Below, one piece after another: positions 27,529 to 36,251 of a stretch of 41,138 bases of DNA (position 1 is the first letter of the stretch; each line of letters opens with the position of its first letter). Made by a program: the position numbers and the translations under genes. This DNA comes from Bacteroidaceae bacterium (GTDB lineage Bacteria; Bacteroidota; Bacteroidia; Bacteroidales; Bacteroidaceae). The stretch spans positions 1-41,138 of the forward strand of contig JAFZKA010000099.1 of NCBI GenBank assembly GCA_017551925.1, in the 5' to 3' direction. The notes beneath the pieces were generated by a model. The model had not been told where the DNA came from. It worked only from the letters and a program-made list of their open reading frames with translations, and did not search any database.

Positions 27529-27584
27529 AGCCAACAGCCAATAGCCAACAGCCAATAGCCAATAGCCAATAGCCAACAGCCAAA
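27529..27584 (-). repeat. Heptanucleotide tandem repeat, 8 units (AGCCAAC/AGCCAAT)
   Basis: Eight 7-bp units fill the space between the acyltransferase-like stop (27586) and parE (start 27485). On the plus strand they read AGCCAAC or AGCCAAT, ending AGCCAAA; relative to the neighbouring genes they lie in reverse (GTTGGCT), the opposite orientation from the arrays at 5104 and 8175. Confidence 0.92.
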
Positions 27585-27585
27585 G

Positions 27586-28731
27586 TCATATCATCCTGTA
27601 AAACACCGCCCTCCGCCTGACAATCTCAGAACCGGGAAAATAACTCCACAGGGACTGCATCTTTACATTGGTTTCAAGTTCCGGGTTGCTCTCTCCATAG
27701 GCGCATCCTACCGAATTGATCAGTGAGGTTACATTGTTGGTCAGGATAGCAAGCACGCCCTTGTCCTGATACTCCGGTTTAACTGCCACAAAAAGCATCT
27801 CTACAAGGCTTGAACTCTTAGGCCTCAGAGCGCTTAATATACGCCACCAGCCAAACGGAAACAGGCGACCTTGTGATTTATGCAGGGCCATGGCGATTGA
27901 CGGCATGGTAAGTGCGCAAGCCACAACGTCATCATTACTGTCAAGAAGAATTGTCACAAACTTTCTGTCCAGCATGAACAGGTAACGCCTTACGAATATG
28001 TCAATCTGCTTTTCTGAAAACGCCGAGTAACCATACAGCGGAGCGTATGCCTCATTGACAAGGCGGAACAGTTTGTACGCATACTTTCTGGCCTCTTTTG
28101 TCTTGCTGCGCCCGTAAACAGCCAGATGCAGGTTATAACGCTCCATGACAATCTTGGACAGGCGCTGTATCTTTTCAGGAACAGGATTCGGAAAATGTAC
28201 GAACCATTCAACCCATTTTGCCGATGTCTCCAGCCCCAACCTTTTCATGTGCTCCGGGTAATAGGGGTAGTTGTATATGGTTGCCATTGTGCTTATGCGG
28301 TCAAAGCCGTCAGTAAGCATTCCTTCAGGATCAAAATCAGTAAAGCCGAAAGGTCCCTCCAGCCGGTTCATGCCACGTTCCTTTCCCCACTCAGCCACAG
28401 CATTCAGCAAAGCCTCTGACACCCTGATGTCATCAATGAAATCAATCCATCCGAACCTTACGGTCCTGACGTTCCACACATCATTTGCCTTATGATTGAT
28501 GATTGCGGCGACGCGCCCCACCACCTTTCCGTCAATCAGCGCTATGAACGGCTGAGCCTCACAGAACTCAAAGGCCGCATTCCTTGAAGGGGTGAAAGAG
28601 TTTTTGGTATCACCTATAAGGTCAGGAACCGAGTATGGGTTATCCTTATAGAATTTGACGTTGAACCTGGCAAACCTGCGCAAATCCCTGCGGGTCCTGA
28701 CCGGTACAACTGATATATTGCTGACTGACAT
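27586..28731 (-). CDS. GNAT-like acyltransferase family protein (YghO-like)
   Basis: A 381-residue cytoplasmic protein of unknown substrate. Two regions look like GNAT folds: an N-terminal part with GKVVGRVAAIINHKAN and GWIDFIDD, and a C-terminal part with VEMLFVAVKPEYQDKGVLAILTN, close to the acetyl-CoA-binding motif. LEGPFGFTDFDPEGML is a conserved stretch of this family as I recall it; the E. coli relative is YghO. It probably stands in its own transcript; the start is near a TATCTTCG box at 28756-28763. The heptamer array begins immediately after its stop. Confidence 0.8.
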   Translation of the reverse strand: MSVSNISVVPVRTRRDLRRFARFNVKFYKDNPYSVPDLIGDTKNSFTPSRNAAFEFCEAQPFIALIDGKVVGRVAAIINHKANDVWNVRTVRFGWIDFIDDIRVSEALLNAVAEWGKERGMNRLEGPFGFTDFDPEGMLTDGFDRISTMATIYNYPYYPEHMKRLGLETSAKWVEWFVHFPNPVPEKIQRLSKIVMERYNLHLAVYGRSKTKEARKYAYKLFRLVNEAYAPLYGYSAFSEKQIDIFVRRYLFMLDRKFVTILLDSNDDVVACALTMPSIAMALHKSQGRLFPFGWWRILSALRPKSSSLVEMLFVAVKPEYQDKGVLAILTNNVTSLINSVGCAYGESNPELETNVKMQSLWSYFPGSEIVRRRAVFYRMI

Positions 28732-28755
28732 CTTATCCTCCTGAATTCAATTCAG

Positions 28756-28763
28756 CGAAGATA
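28756..28763 (-). promoter_or_regulatory. Possible -7 box (TATCTTCG) of the acyltransferase-like gene
   Basis: On the minus strand TATCTTCG is one mismatch from TAnnTTTG and lies 25 nt before the start. The same GTATCTTCGC word lies at the same distance before the SpmA/B fusion gene (40951-40958). No -33 element is clear. Confidence 0.35.
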
Positions 28764-28797
28764 CTAAAAATAACAATGCCCTGGATGGCTTATACAC

Positions 28798-28830
28798 AAA
28801 AAAACAATCCATTCTCAGCGAATGGATTGT
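28798..28830 (-). terminator. Rho-independent terminator of the tRNA gene
   Basis: On the minus strand ACAATCCATTC (28830-28820) and GAATGGATTGT (28814-28804) form a perfect 11-bp stem with a 5-nt loop, followed by a U run at 28804-28798. The first base of the stem is the tRNA discriminator position, so the terminator abuts the mature 3' end. Confidence 0.93.
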
Positions 28831-28903
28831 GGGCCATCTAGGGCTTGAACCTAGGACCTCCAGATTATGAGTCTGTTGCTCTAACCAACTGAGCTAAAAG
28901 CCC
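28830..28903 (-). tRNA. tRNA with CAU anticodon (elongator Met, or Ile2)
   Basis: The 74-nt minus-strand sequence folds as a cloverleaf. The acceptor is GGGCTTT against ATGGCCC, with U5-G68 wobble and a U6-U67 mismatch. The D arm is GCTC/GAGC, the anticodon loop is CTCATAA (CAU), and the T arm is CTAGG/CCTAG with loop TTCAAGC. The 27-43 pair is A-G. The discriminator is A and no CCA is encoded. CAU can serve Met, or Ile if lysidine is added; C4-G69 would permit TilS recognition, so Ile2 cannot be excluded. It is not initiator-like, because position 1 pairs normally with 72. Confidence 0.93.
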
Positions 28904-28946
28904 GGAGAAGGAATCATCGGCCTGAACCGACGTCATCATTCGGGTG

Positions 28947-28977
28947 CAAAAGTACTCCATTAACCCGAAATTGCAAA
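28947..28977 (-). promoter_or_regulatory. Promoter of the tRNA gene
   Basis: On the minus strand TTTG (28974-28977) is followed after exactly 19 nt by TACTTTTG (28947-28954): a full Bacteroidetes consensus promoter. The transcript would start near 28940, about 37 nt before the mature tRNA. Confidence 0.85.
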
Positions 28978-28998
28978 GTTTTGAAGCAAAAAATTCCG

Positions 28999-29025
28999 TT
29001 GGCCCGCTTATCTTGATTACTTTTG
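28999..29025 (+). promoter_or_regulatory. Promoter of ribF
   Basis: TTG at 28999-29001 and TACTTTTG at 29018-29025 (16 nt between them, at the short end for this class) lie 24 nt before the ribF start, divergent from the tRNA promoter. Confidence 0.55.
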
Positions 29026-29048
29026 CAGTCTGAAACAAGCACAGTCAC

Positions 29049-29963
29049 ATGACCATACCCGATCCGCAGAACAACAGATACGCCGCAACGATAGGATTCT
29101 TTGACGGAGTCCACATGGGGCATGTACACCTGCTGCAGCAACTCAAAGACATTGCTGCACAGCGCGGTCTTAAGAGCATGGCCATAACGTTTCCTGAGCA
29201 TCCGCGCCAGATACTGCAGTCCGATTACCGTCCGCGCCTGCTCTCAACCCCAGAGGATAAGATGAAACTGCTTGAAAAGACAGGCATTGACTACTGTTTC
29301 CCTCTGCATTTCACAACGGCGATAGCCGCCATGGATGCACGCAGTTTCATGACTGATTTCCTGCAGAAAAGACTTGGCGTAGAGACACTGCTTGTAGGTC
29401 ATGACCACCATTTCGGACATGACACCAATCTTACCGTTGATGACTACAGACAGATAGGCAATGAGATAGGAATGGAGGTTATTCCTGCCTCTGCATATCT
29501 TTATGAGGGCAGTCCCGTAAGCAGTTCCCGCATTCGCCGTGAACTGGTGGCCGGAAACGTCAAAGCGGCCGCAGCCATGCTGGGATACAGATATACCCTG
29601 TGCGGTACCGTGATACACGGGCTCCAGAACGGCCGCAAGATGGGATTCCCCACCGCCAACCTGGGTCCCTACTGCGAGTTCATGCAGATACCGGCCGACG
29701 GGGTTTACGCCGCACTGGCAACAGTTGACGGCGAGACCTGGCCCGCCATGGTCAACATCGGATTCCGCCCCACCTTTGAGGGTAAGGCCCGCACCATTGA
29801 GGCGCATCTGCTGGGATTTGACCGCGACATCTATTTTCATGAACTGACCATTGAATTCAAAGATTTCATCAGGGCTGAGCGCAAGTTTGCCTCACCTTAT
29901 GAACTGGCTGCTCAACTTGAAGCAGACAGGCGTCTTACACAACAAGTGATTGACAACAAATAA
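29049..29963 (+). CDS. ribF: Bifunctional riboflavin kinase/FAD synthetase
   Basis: A 304-residue enzyme converting riboflavin to FMN and then FAD. The N-terminal FAD synthetase domain has the nucleotidyltransferase motif FFDGVHMGHVHLL at about 18-30 and SSSRIRREL near 160. The C-terminal riboflavin kinase domain has GRKMGFPTANLG near 198 and DGVYAA, then GFRPTFEG. Length is normal. It follows its own promoter, and the CPBP protease gene begins 9 nt later. Confidence 0.96.
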   Translation: MTIPDPQNNRYAATIGFFDGVHMGHVHLLQQLKDIAAQRGLKSMAITFPEHPRQILQSDYRPRLLSTPEDKMKLLEKTGIDYCFPLHFTTAIAAMDARSFMTDFLQKRLGVETLLVGHDHHFGHDTNLTVDDYRQIGNEIGMEVIPASAYLYEGSPVSSSRIRRELVAGNVKAAAAMLGYRYTLCGTVIHGLQNGRKMGFPTANLGPYCEFMQIPADGVYAALATVDGETWPAMVNIGFRPTFEGKARTIEAHLLGFDRDIYFHELTIEFKDFIRAERKFASPYELAAQLEADRRLTQQVIDNK

Positions 29964-29972
29964 GACAACAAT

Positions 29973-30806
29973 ATGGGCAAGATCAGAAAAACTCTAATTT
30001 CCATAGGTCTATGGGGACTGTTACAGATAATTGTAGGTATCACGTTTGCCATTGTGTCCAAAATCAGAGGCGTTGATTACCTGGACATTATGGCTCCCGC
30101 ATTGCTCATATCGAACCTGACCTTTATAATTATACTTTGGATCATACGGTTCTATAAGATAAAGGAACTTGGACAGAGCGTACCCTCAATAGTGTTGCTT
30201 ATGTCACTTGTGTTGGGATTCTGTGCACTGTACGCAGTTGATATCCTGAGCATGCCATTCAATCTGCCAAATAACATGGCAGCCGTTTTTGATGCAATGG
30301 TAAAGAACAAATGGGGCTTTCTGTCAATCGCCATAGTCGGCCCCATTGCCGAAGAGGTACTGATGCGTCGTGTAATCCTTACAGAGATAGCCCAGGCTAC
30401 CGGAAAGAAATGGTGGGGTATTTTTGTTTCGGCCTTTCTTTTTGCCTTGATTCACGGCAACCCTCTCCAGATATTCTTTGCCCTGCCTGCAGGAATACTC
30501 CTGGGCTGGCTCTACTGCAAAACCGGCAGACTGATTGTTCCGATATGCGTGCACATCATGAACAACAGCATTTCATTCTTCTCAATAAAGTCAGGAGAGC
30601 AGTCCGATATGCAGTTTACTGACACATTGACTCAGGTCATACTTTATGCCTGCATTGCTGTCACAGTTACACTGGTCATCTGGTTCAACATCTATTACAG
30701 CCGTCATGAGACAGATACGGCCCTGCCAATTGATGACAAGGCCGTTCAGGTTATTCAGGATGAACCTGTTGCGGAATCAGAACAGCAACAGGTTACAGAG
30801 CAATAG
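29973..30806 (+). CDS. CPBP family intramembrane metalloprotease
   Basis: A 277-residue membrane protein of the CAAX-protease/bacteriocin-processing (CPBP, ABI) family. About seven hydrophobic segments are seen. The catalytic motifs are intact: EEVLMR (Glu127, Glu128, Arg132), FALIHG (His161) and HIMNN (His194, Asn197). The C-terminal tail is hydrophilic and glutamate/glutamine-rich. The substrate is unknown; members are reported in immunity to bacteriocins and in membrane protein processing. It is 9 nt after ribF. The last 14 nt of its frame overlap the end of argB on the other strand. Confidence 0.9.
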   Translation: MGKIRKTLISIGLWGLLQIIVGITFAIVSKIRGVDYLDIMAPALLISNLTFIIILWIIRFYKIKELGQSVPSIVLLMSLVLGFCALYAVDILSMPFNLPNNMAAVFDAMVKNKWGFLSIAIVGPIAEEVLMRRVILTEIAQATGKKWWGIFVSAFLFALIHGNPLQIFFALPAGILLGWLYCKTGRLIVPICVHIMNNSISFFSIKSGEQSDMQFTDTLTQVILYACIAVTVTLVIWFNIYYSRHETDTALPIDDKAVQVIQDEPVAESEQQQVTEQ

Positions 30807-31566
30807 TAGTGCCTGTAAGTTTGTCAAGTGACTCAGCCTGAGTAATCAGGACCGATGACACACCGGCCTGCAGGGCATTGAAAGCGTTCTGAATCTTGGG
30901 AATCATACCTCCGCTAATTGTGCCGTCCTGCACCAGGCGCGGAAAATCATAGTATGAAATATACGGAATGACACTGTTGTCATCATCCTCATGCAGCAGC
31001 ACGCCCGGCTTTTCAAAGCAGAATATCAGCGTAACCTTGAACATTGAGGCAAGCGCCTTGGCAGCCTCACCGGCTATGGTATCGGCATTGGTGTTGAGCA
31101 ACTGGCCCTTACCGTCATGGGTAAGCGGAGCAAGCACGGGAACAATGCCCTTCTCTATCAGACTGGCCAGAAAACCGGCATTGACCTCCTTGGGATCACC
31201 CACAAAACCGTAGTCAATCTCCTTGACCGGACGCTTGTCAGAGCGCATCACGTTGCAGTCTGTACCTGTAAGTCCGATGGCGTTGATACCCTCGGCCTGC
31301 AGTTTGGCCACTATGTTCTTGTTTACCAGTCCGCCATAGACCATTGTCACCACGTCAAGCATATCGGCATCGGTAATACGGCGACCGTCAACCATCTTGC
31401 TCTCTATACCCAGACGGGCAGCCATGGCTGTTGCGGAACGACCGCCGCCATGCACAAGCAGTTTGTTGCCCGGTATTGCCTTGAAGTCTGCAAGCAGACG
31501 CTCCAGAGTTTCAGGTTGTTCAACTATCTTGCCTCCTACCTTGACTATGACAAGTGACTGTTTCAT
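30793..31566 (-). CDS. argB: Acetylglutamate kinase
   Basis: A 257-residue amino-acid kinase that phosphorylates N-acetylglutamate in arginine synthesis. Family motifs are VKVGGKIVE at the N-terminus, LLVHGGGRSATAMAARLG near 37-54, and the substrate region LNTNADTIAGEAAKAL. DGTISGGMIPKIQNA near the C-terminus is typical. It begins 12 nt after the aroK stop. In some Bacteroides I recall speA between aroK and argB; it is absent here. No other arginine genes are nearby. Confidence 0.95.
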   Translation of the reverse strand: MKQSLVIVKVGGKIVEQPETLERLLADFKAIPGNKLLVHGGGRSATAMAARLGIESKMVDGRRITDADMLDVVTMVYGGLVNKNIVAKLQAEGINAIGLTGTDCNVMRSDKRPVKEIDYGFVGDPKEVNAGFLASLIEKGIVPVLAPLTHDGKGQLLNTNADTIAGEAAKALASMFKVTLIFCFEKPGVLLHEDDDNSVIPYISYYDFPRLVQDGTISGGMIPKIQNAFNALQAGVSSVLITQAESLDKLTGTTIAL

Positions 31567-31578
31567 ATTATGTATCTG

Positions 31579-32109
31579 TTATTTCAAATTCAAAAGTCCT
31601 TCAATATACTTCACTGTTTCCGATATCTGGTCACGGCTCTCCAGGCGGTCTCCGGGGCAGATATATTCCGCCTTCAGGTAACCTGGCTCACGCCGGCGGG
31701 TCTCGGATTCTATGAACGCAGAGAGTTCATCATCGGTCTTGCCTGCAATAAGCGGCCTTGTAGCGCTGGCAGCCTTAAGACGGCGCAGCAGAGTGTCATT
31801 GTTGCATTTCAGATAGACCGTCTGCCCCTGTGCAAGCATGTAATCCATATTGTCACCGATGAGCGGCGTAGAGCCTCCGCATGATACTATCACATCATTG
31901 AACTCACCTGCCTCACGCAGCAGACGGCTCTCAATCTCACGGAATCCCTGCTCGCCACGGGTTGCAAATATCTGGCTCACGCTTTTCATATACCTGCGCT
32001 CAATATACTGGTCCAGGTCTATGAAAGAGATACCCAGATCTTTAGCCAGAGCCTTACCGAGAGTGGTCTTGCCCGCTCCCATAAAACCCATCAGAAAAAC
32101 CCTGGTCAT
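31579..32109 (-). CDS. aroK: Shikimate kinase
   Basis: A 176-residue P-loop kinase for shikimate to shikimate 3-phosphate in aromatic amino acid synthesis. Walker A GFMGAGKTT is at 7-15, the shikimate-binding DLDQYIERR near 32, and VIVSCGGSTPL near 77-87. The frame opens at 32199, but the upstream 30 codons overlap topA and are unlike the family, so I use the ATG at 32109, 8 nt after the topA stop. Confidence 0.95.
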   Translation of the reverse strand: MTRVFLMGFMGAGKTTLGKALAKDLGISFIDLDQYIERRYMKSVSQIFATRGEQGFREIESRLLREAGEFNDVIVSCGGSTPLIGDNMDYMLAQGQTVYLKCNNDTLLRRLKAASATRPLIAGKTDDELSAFIESETRRREPGYLKAEYICPGDRLESRDQISETVKYIEGLLNLK

Positions 32110-32117
32110 TGGCCTGA

Positions 32118-34460
32118 TCAGCTTTTCTTGGTCTTGAATATCCTGCGTTTCGGAGCGCCTCCGGTCTTCTCTATCTGACGCTTGATGATATCCATGCATT
32201 CATCTTCAGTCAGAGTTGTGGGGTCAACGCTCTTTGATATCTTGTAGTTGCTTCCCTGATATGCTATGTAGGCACCGTACCGGCCGTTCATGATCTCAAT
32301 GTCAGCATTGCCGGGGAATGTCTTGAGCACTTTCTTGGACTCAGACTCACGCTTGTTCATTATCAGTCTGACAGCCTCGTCAAGAGTGATGGTAAGCGGA
32401 TCAGCCACACCGTTAAGTGACACGTAGAATTTGTCATGACGAATGTAAGGTCCGTATTTTCCGGTACCCACACTTACCGTGCTACCCTCAAACTCACCCA
32501 ATGTACGTGGCAGACGGAACAGTTCAAGTGCATCATCAAGAGTGATGGTTTCAATTGTCTGACCCTTTTTCATCTGGGCAAAACGCGGCTTATCCTCATC
32601 ATCGGCACTGCCTATCTGGACAATGGGACCGTAACGGCCAATCTTGACTGATACGGGCTTGCCTGAGATGGGATCAGTACCCAATATGCGCTCACCCACC
32701 TTATGCTCGTTCTTAAGGGCCATGGCGTTGTTCACGGCAGGATTGAACTTGTCATAGAAAGTGCTGATTACGCTCTTCCACTGCTTGTCACCTTCGGCTA
32801 TATCATCAAACTCCTTTTCAACCTGAGCGGTAAAGTTGTAGTTCATGATATCGGGGAAATAATCGATAAGGAAATCATTTACGACCATACCGATGTCTGT
32901 GGGCACCAGTTTTGACTTTTCAGTGCCGTAAACCTCAGTGATTGTCTGCTCCTTGATTTCACCGTTCTCAAGGCGCAGCATGTCACAATCGCGCTTGCTG
33001 CCCTCAATATCCTCACGCAGAACATATTCGCGCTGCTGTATGGTTCCTATTGTAGGAGCGTATGTTGAAGGACGTCCTATGCCAAGTTCCTCCATCTTGT
33101 GAACCAGAGCGGCCTCATTGAAACGCTGCGGATGCTGGGTGAATCTCTCATATGCAGATATCTGGCTGAAACTGAGATTCTCTCCCTTCTTGAATTCCGG
33201 CAATCCCTGAACCTCCTGTGATTCGGCTGAATCATCATCGCGGCTCTCACGATATACGCGCAGGAAACCATCAAACTTGACAACCTCACCGGTTACAGTA
33301 AACTCACCTTCAATCTGAGGTGATGTGATTGACACTATGGTCTTTTCTATCTCGGCATCGGCCATCTGTGATGCTATGGTACGCTTCCAGATCAGTTCAT
33401 ACAGTCTCTTTTCAGGTGCGGTTCCGTCAATTGTCTGGTTCTCCATGTAAGTGGGGCGGATAGCCTCATGAGCCTCTTGGGCACCCTTGGCCTTCTGGGT
33501 GTATTGGCGGCTCTTTACATACTCATCACCCATTGTTTCTGCTATCACCTTGCTGCATGAATCAATGCAAAGGGTTGAAAGGTTCACAGAGTCAGTACGC
33601 ATATAGGTAATCTTACCTGACTCGTACAGACGCTGAGCAAGCATCATGGTCTGCATTACGGTGAACCCGAACTTACGGGTTGCCTCCTGCTGCATGGTTG
33701 ATGTTGTAAATGGCGGTGAAGGCAGTTTCTTTATGGGTCTGGTAGTTATCTCATTCACCGTAAACTGGGCGTCCTTGCATTTCTCAAGGAATGCATAAGC
33801 CTCCTGCTTGGTCTTGAAACGGCCGTTGTAATCTGCACGGACATCATGTTCAACACCGGCATGCTTCAGTTTGAAAATGGCTACCACCCTGTATGATGCC
33901 TCGGGTACAAACTCCTTGATCTCACGTTCACGCTCCACAATCAGACGTACGGCTACAGACTGTACGCGGCCTGCAGAGAGTGACGGCTTGACCTTGCGCC
34001 AAAGGATTGGTGAAAGTTTGAAACCCACAATACGGTCCAGCACGCGGCGGGCCTGCTGTGCATATACCAGATTGGTATCAATGTCACGCGGAGTCTCTAT
34101 AGCGTGCAGTATGGCATTCTTGGTAATCTCATGGAAAACAATACGCTTGGTCTTTTCCGGCTTGAGCCCCAATGTCTCAAAAAGATGCCAACTGATGGCC
34201 TCTCCCTCACGGTCCTCATCAGACGCCAGCCATACCATCTCGGCCTTCTTGGCTGCCTCCTTGAGTTCGCTTACCACCTTCTTTTTGTCAGATGGTATCT
34301 CATATATGGGTTCAAACGTATCTATGTTAATACTCAGGTCTTTCTTTTTCAGGTCACAGATATGTCCATAACTTGACATAACCTTATAGTCAGAACCTAA
34401 AAATTTCTCAATTGTCTTGGCCTTGGCCGGAGACTCAACAATAACCAGATTCTTCTGCAT
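32118..34460 (-). CDS. topA: DNA topoisomerase I
   Basis: A 780-residue type IA topoisomerase that relaxes negative supercoils. The TOPRIM domain opens the protein (KNLVIVESPAKAKTIEKFLG) and has DEDREGEAISWHL. The active-site tyrosine lies in GKITYMRTDSVNLS. SAGRVQSVAVRLIVERE is also diagnostic. The C-terminal third has three toprim-C repeats with GRYGPIV, GKYGPYI and GRYGAYI, and there are no four-cysteine zinc ribbons, unlike E. coli. A basic tail ends the chain. It leads the topA-aroK-argB operon; a TACTTTTG box lies at 34494-34501. Confidence 0.97.
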   Translation of the reverse strand: MQKNLVIVESPAKAKTIEKFLGSDYKVMSSYGHICDLKKKDLSINIDTFEPIYEIPSDKKKVVSELKEAAKKAEMVWLASDEDREGEAISWHLFETLGLKPEKTKRIVFHEITKNAILHAIETPRDIDTNLVYAQQARRVLDRIVGFKLSPILWRKVKPSLSAGRVQSVAVRLIVEREREIKEFVPEASYRVVAIFKLKHAGVEHDVRADYNGRFKTKQEAYAFLEKCKDAQFTVNEITTRPIKKLPSPPFTTSTMQQEATRKFGFTVMQTMMLAQRLYESGKITYMRTDSVNLSTLCIDSCSKVIAETMGDEYVKSRQYTQKAKGAQEAHEAIRPTYMENQTIDGTAPEKRLYELIWKRTIASQMADAEIEKTIVSITSPQIEGEFTVTGEVVKFDGFLRVYRESRDDDSAESQEVQGLPEFKKGENLSFSQISAYERFTQHPQRFNEAALVHKMEELGIGRPSTYAPTIGTIQQREYVLREDIEGSKRDCDMLRLENGEIKEQTITEVYGTEKSKLVPTDIGMVVNDFLIDYFPDIMNYNFTAQVEKEFDDIAEGDKQWKSVISTFYDKFNPAVNNAMALKNEHKVGERILGTDPISGKPVSVKIGRYGPIVQIGSADDEDKPRFAQMKKGQTIETITLDDALELFRLPRTLGEFEGSTVSVGTGKYGPYIRHDKFYVSLNGVADPLTITLDEAVRLIMNKRESESKKVLKTFPGNADIEIMNGRYGAYIAYQGSNYKISKSVDPTTLTEDECMDIIKRQIEKTGGAPKRRIFKTKKS

Positions 34461-34493
34461 GATATTCTAATTATGAATTGCCCTAAGGCGCGG

Positions 34494-34501
34494 CAAAAGT
34501 A
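34494..34501 (-). promoter_or_regulatory. Bacteroidetes -7 box (TACTTTTG) of the topA operon
   Basis: On the minus strand TACTTTTG matches TAnnTTTG, 34 nt before the topA start. A -33 TTTG is not evident; a run of T lies there instead. Confidence 0.55.
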
Positions 34502-34520
34502 GAATAAAAAATAGATATAG

Positions 34521-34552
34521 AAAAAGCGAACGGACAGAAAAAAATCTGTCCG
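34521..34552 (-). terminator. Terminator of the SpmA/B-ybeY-TPR-barrel operon
   Basis: On the minus strand CGGACAGA (34552-34545) pairs with TCTGTCCG (34538-34531) around a poly-T loop, followed by TTCGC and five T. It lies about 35 nt after the barrel gene. An AT-only palindrome, TTATTAAAT with ATTTAATAA, lies between at about 34559-34580. Confidence 0.7.
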
Positions 34553-34586
34553 CTCACCTTATTAAATATTTATTTAATAAAAGAAT

Positions 34587-36251
34587 TTAAAATCGGTATG
34601 ATGCCCCGAGCATGAAGGCGGGTTTAAGAGAGCGATATCCGGCATAGTAATAGAAATCACCACCCATCAGATGCTTGACCGATGTGTAGAATGACAAACG
34701 GTCATTGTAGTCATAATCAACAGTAAATGAAAAATCGTTCACTGTAGGCATGGATTTGCCCATCACCCAATGGAATAACATAAACCTGTAGGAGAACATT
34801 GCGTCAAGCCCCTTCATTATATTCACCCTTCCAAACGCATTTGCATCAAAAGCAGGCTTAAGGTCCATCTTGTGGCCGCGGTAACTGCCTATATAGTTGG
34901 AATAGGTCAGATCAATTTTGAACTGGGTCTTGTCAGAGAAATGCATATCGGCATCAAAACGCATGTAGAACACATCGGCATCCTGCTGTTTCAATACCGA
35001 TGTCACAATAAGGCTGTCAGACTTGGTCTGGAACACCTCATTCTTTGTATGACGGTAACCCATTCTGCCTGACAGGATAAGCCATCGGCCCTGATTGAAT
35101 GTTATTCCGCCATAAAGGTTCATCACATTATATCCGTCTGTTATGCTGCTCTGCTCTGACCAGTAAGGCGATATGCGGGCCAGTTTGCGCATATCATACT
35201 CCTCAAGTCCGCCAACTGCACCCAGATTCAGGGTATAACGCTCATTTAAGTTATAATCAAGAGTGGCAACGGGTGACATAAGGAATGCATTGCCTCCATT
35301 GGTACGGATATCCAGATTCAATCCCAATGACGTTCTCAGGTTTTCATCTCCGTAATGCCATACCGGTGAGAGTGTAAATGCCGTAAAGCCGTCATATTTG
35401 TATCCGTTCAGTCCCTGCCAACTGTAAACCTTTGTCTTTTGTTTATATCCTACTTCAAGATGACTGCCGTTGTACAGCATTTTGTCAACACCGGCCGATA
35501 TACGAATGATACCCTCCTTGTTGTTGGGCTCCTTACCGTTCACATTCAAGCCGCTGCGGATCAGCCACTCTCCACCGCCTTTAAGATATATTGACAGATC
35601 GTCACTGACCTTATAATCAGCCTTACCCCACAATGAGCCCTCATTTACGTTCTGTGTAAGATTGCTGGCAGCCTGCATTGCATCGGTCAGCAATTGACCG
35701 GGCATATAGTTGAAACGTGAAAAGCCGAAATCAGACCCCAGGCCCACTGACAGCCTCTCATTGAAACGGTGAGTATATTCTGCAGCAATATTACTGTTGA
35801 ACATTCTTGAACGCCAGTTGTCATCAGGCTTTGAACTCCAGCCGTCCATAGTACCTGACACTTTCAGGAAATCTGATTCCGTTATATGCCAGCCAAAATC
35901 CAACAATCCGTCACTCAGGTTCCTGAGTCCATATCCCAAGCGGACCAGACCATAATAATCAGGTTGCCTGATACTGTCTGACGTTTGGCTGAAAACGCCC
36001 ATAGGCTCTCTTTTCAGGTCAGTATAGGCCGAAGGTTCCGTCAGATAACTGACAGCGACGCTTTCCCTTACATTACGCTGTTTCTCAGGAACAGGCATTA
36101 TCTTGCCCTGCTCTGTCATTGAAGGATTGTATGCTCCCTCAATTGTAAGTGACCTTGACGGCAAAACGTTCTGTTGAGCCTTGAGTCCCGACTGGCATAT
36201 TACAGCCAGAGTAACCAGAACAATATATTTCTTCATAATACGCATATTCAT
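34587..36251 (-). CDS. Predicted outer-membrane beta-barrel protein
   Basis: A 554-residue exported protein that I do not recognise as a named family. The signal peptide ends at about LKAQQ (residue 25). After a short N-terminal region the chain is a series of alternating beta strands rich in Tyr/Gly (for example SVGLGSDFGFSRFNY, RISAGVDKMLYNGSHLEVGY, YFYYAGYRS-like strands), and it ends in GASYRF, a C-terminal phenylalanine as in barrels inserted by BamA. No TonB box or plug domain is seen. Its start overlaps the TPR gene stop by 4 nt (ATGA); an alternative ATG is at 36236. It may be the membrane partner of the TPR protein. Confidence 0.78.
   Translation of the reverse strand: MNMRIMKKYIVLVTLAVICQSGLKAQQNVLPSRSLTIEGAYNPSMTEQGKIMPVPEKQRNVRESVAVSYLTEPSAYTDLKREPMGVFSQTSDSIRQPDYYGLVRLGYGLRNLSDGLLDFGWHITESDFLKVSGTMDGWSSKPDDNWRSRMFNSNIAAEYTHRFNERLSVGLGSDFGFSRFNYMPGQLLTDAMQAASNLTQNVNEGSLWGKADYKVSDDLSIYLKGGGEWLIRSGLNVNGKEPNNKEGIIRISAGVDKMLYNGSHLEVGYKQKTKVYSWQGLNGYKYDGFTAFTLSPVWHYGDENLRTSLGLNLDIRTNGGNAFLMSPVATLDYNLNERYTLNLGAVGGLEEYDMRKLARISPYWSEQSSITDGYNVMNLYGGITFNQGRWLILSGRMGYRHTKNEVFQTKSDSLIVTSVLKQQDADVFYMRFDADMHFSDKTQFKIDLTYSNYIGSYRGHKMDLKPAFDANAFGRVNIMKGLDAMFSYRFMLFHWVMGKSMPTVNDFSFTVDYDYNDRLSFYTSVKHLMGGDFYYYAGYRSLKPAFMLGASYRF

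Noticed and set aside
30311-30622. A 103-codon frame overlapping the CPBP protease in another frame
   Set aside because: The protease frame carries all catalytic motifs, and this one has no recognisable feature.
32110-32199. N-terminal extension of shikimate kinase
   Set aside because: It overlaps the end of topA and lacks any family feature; the P-loop is correctly placed from the ATG at 32109.
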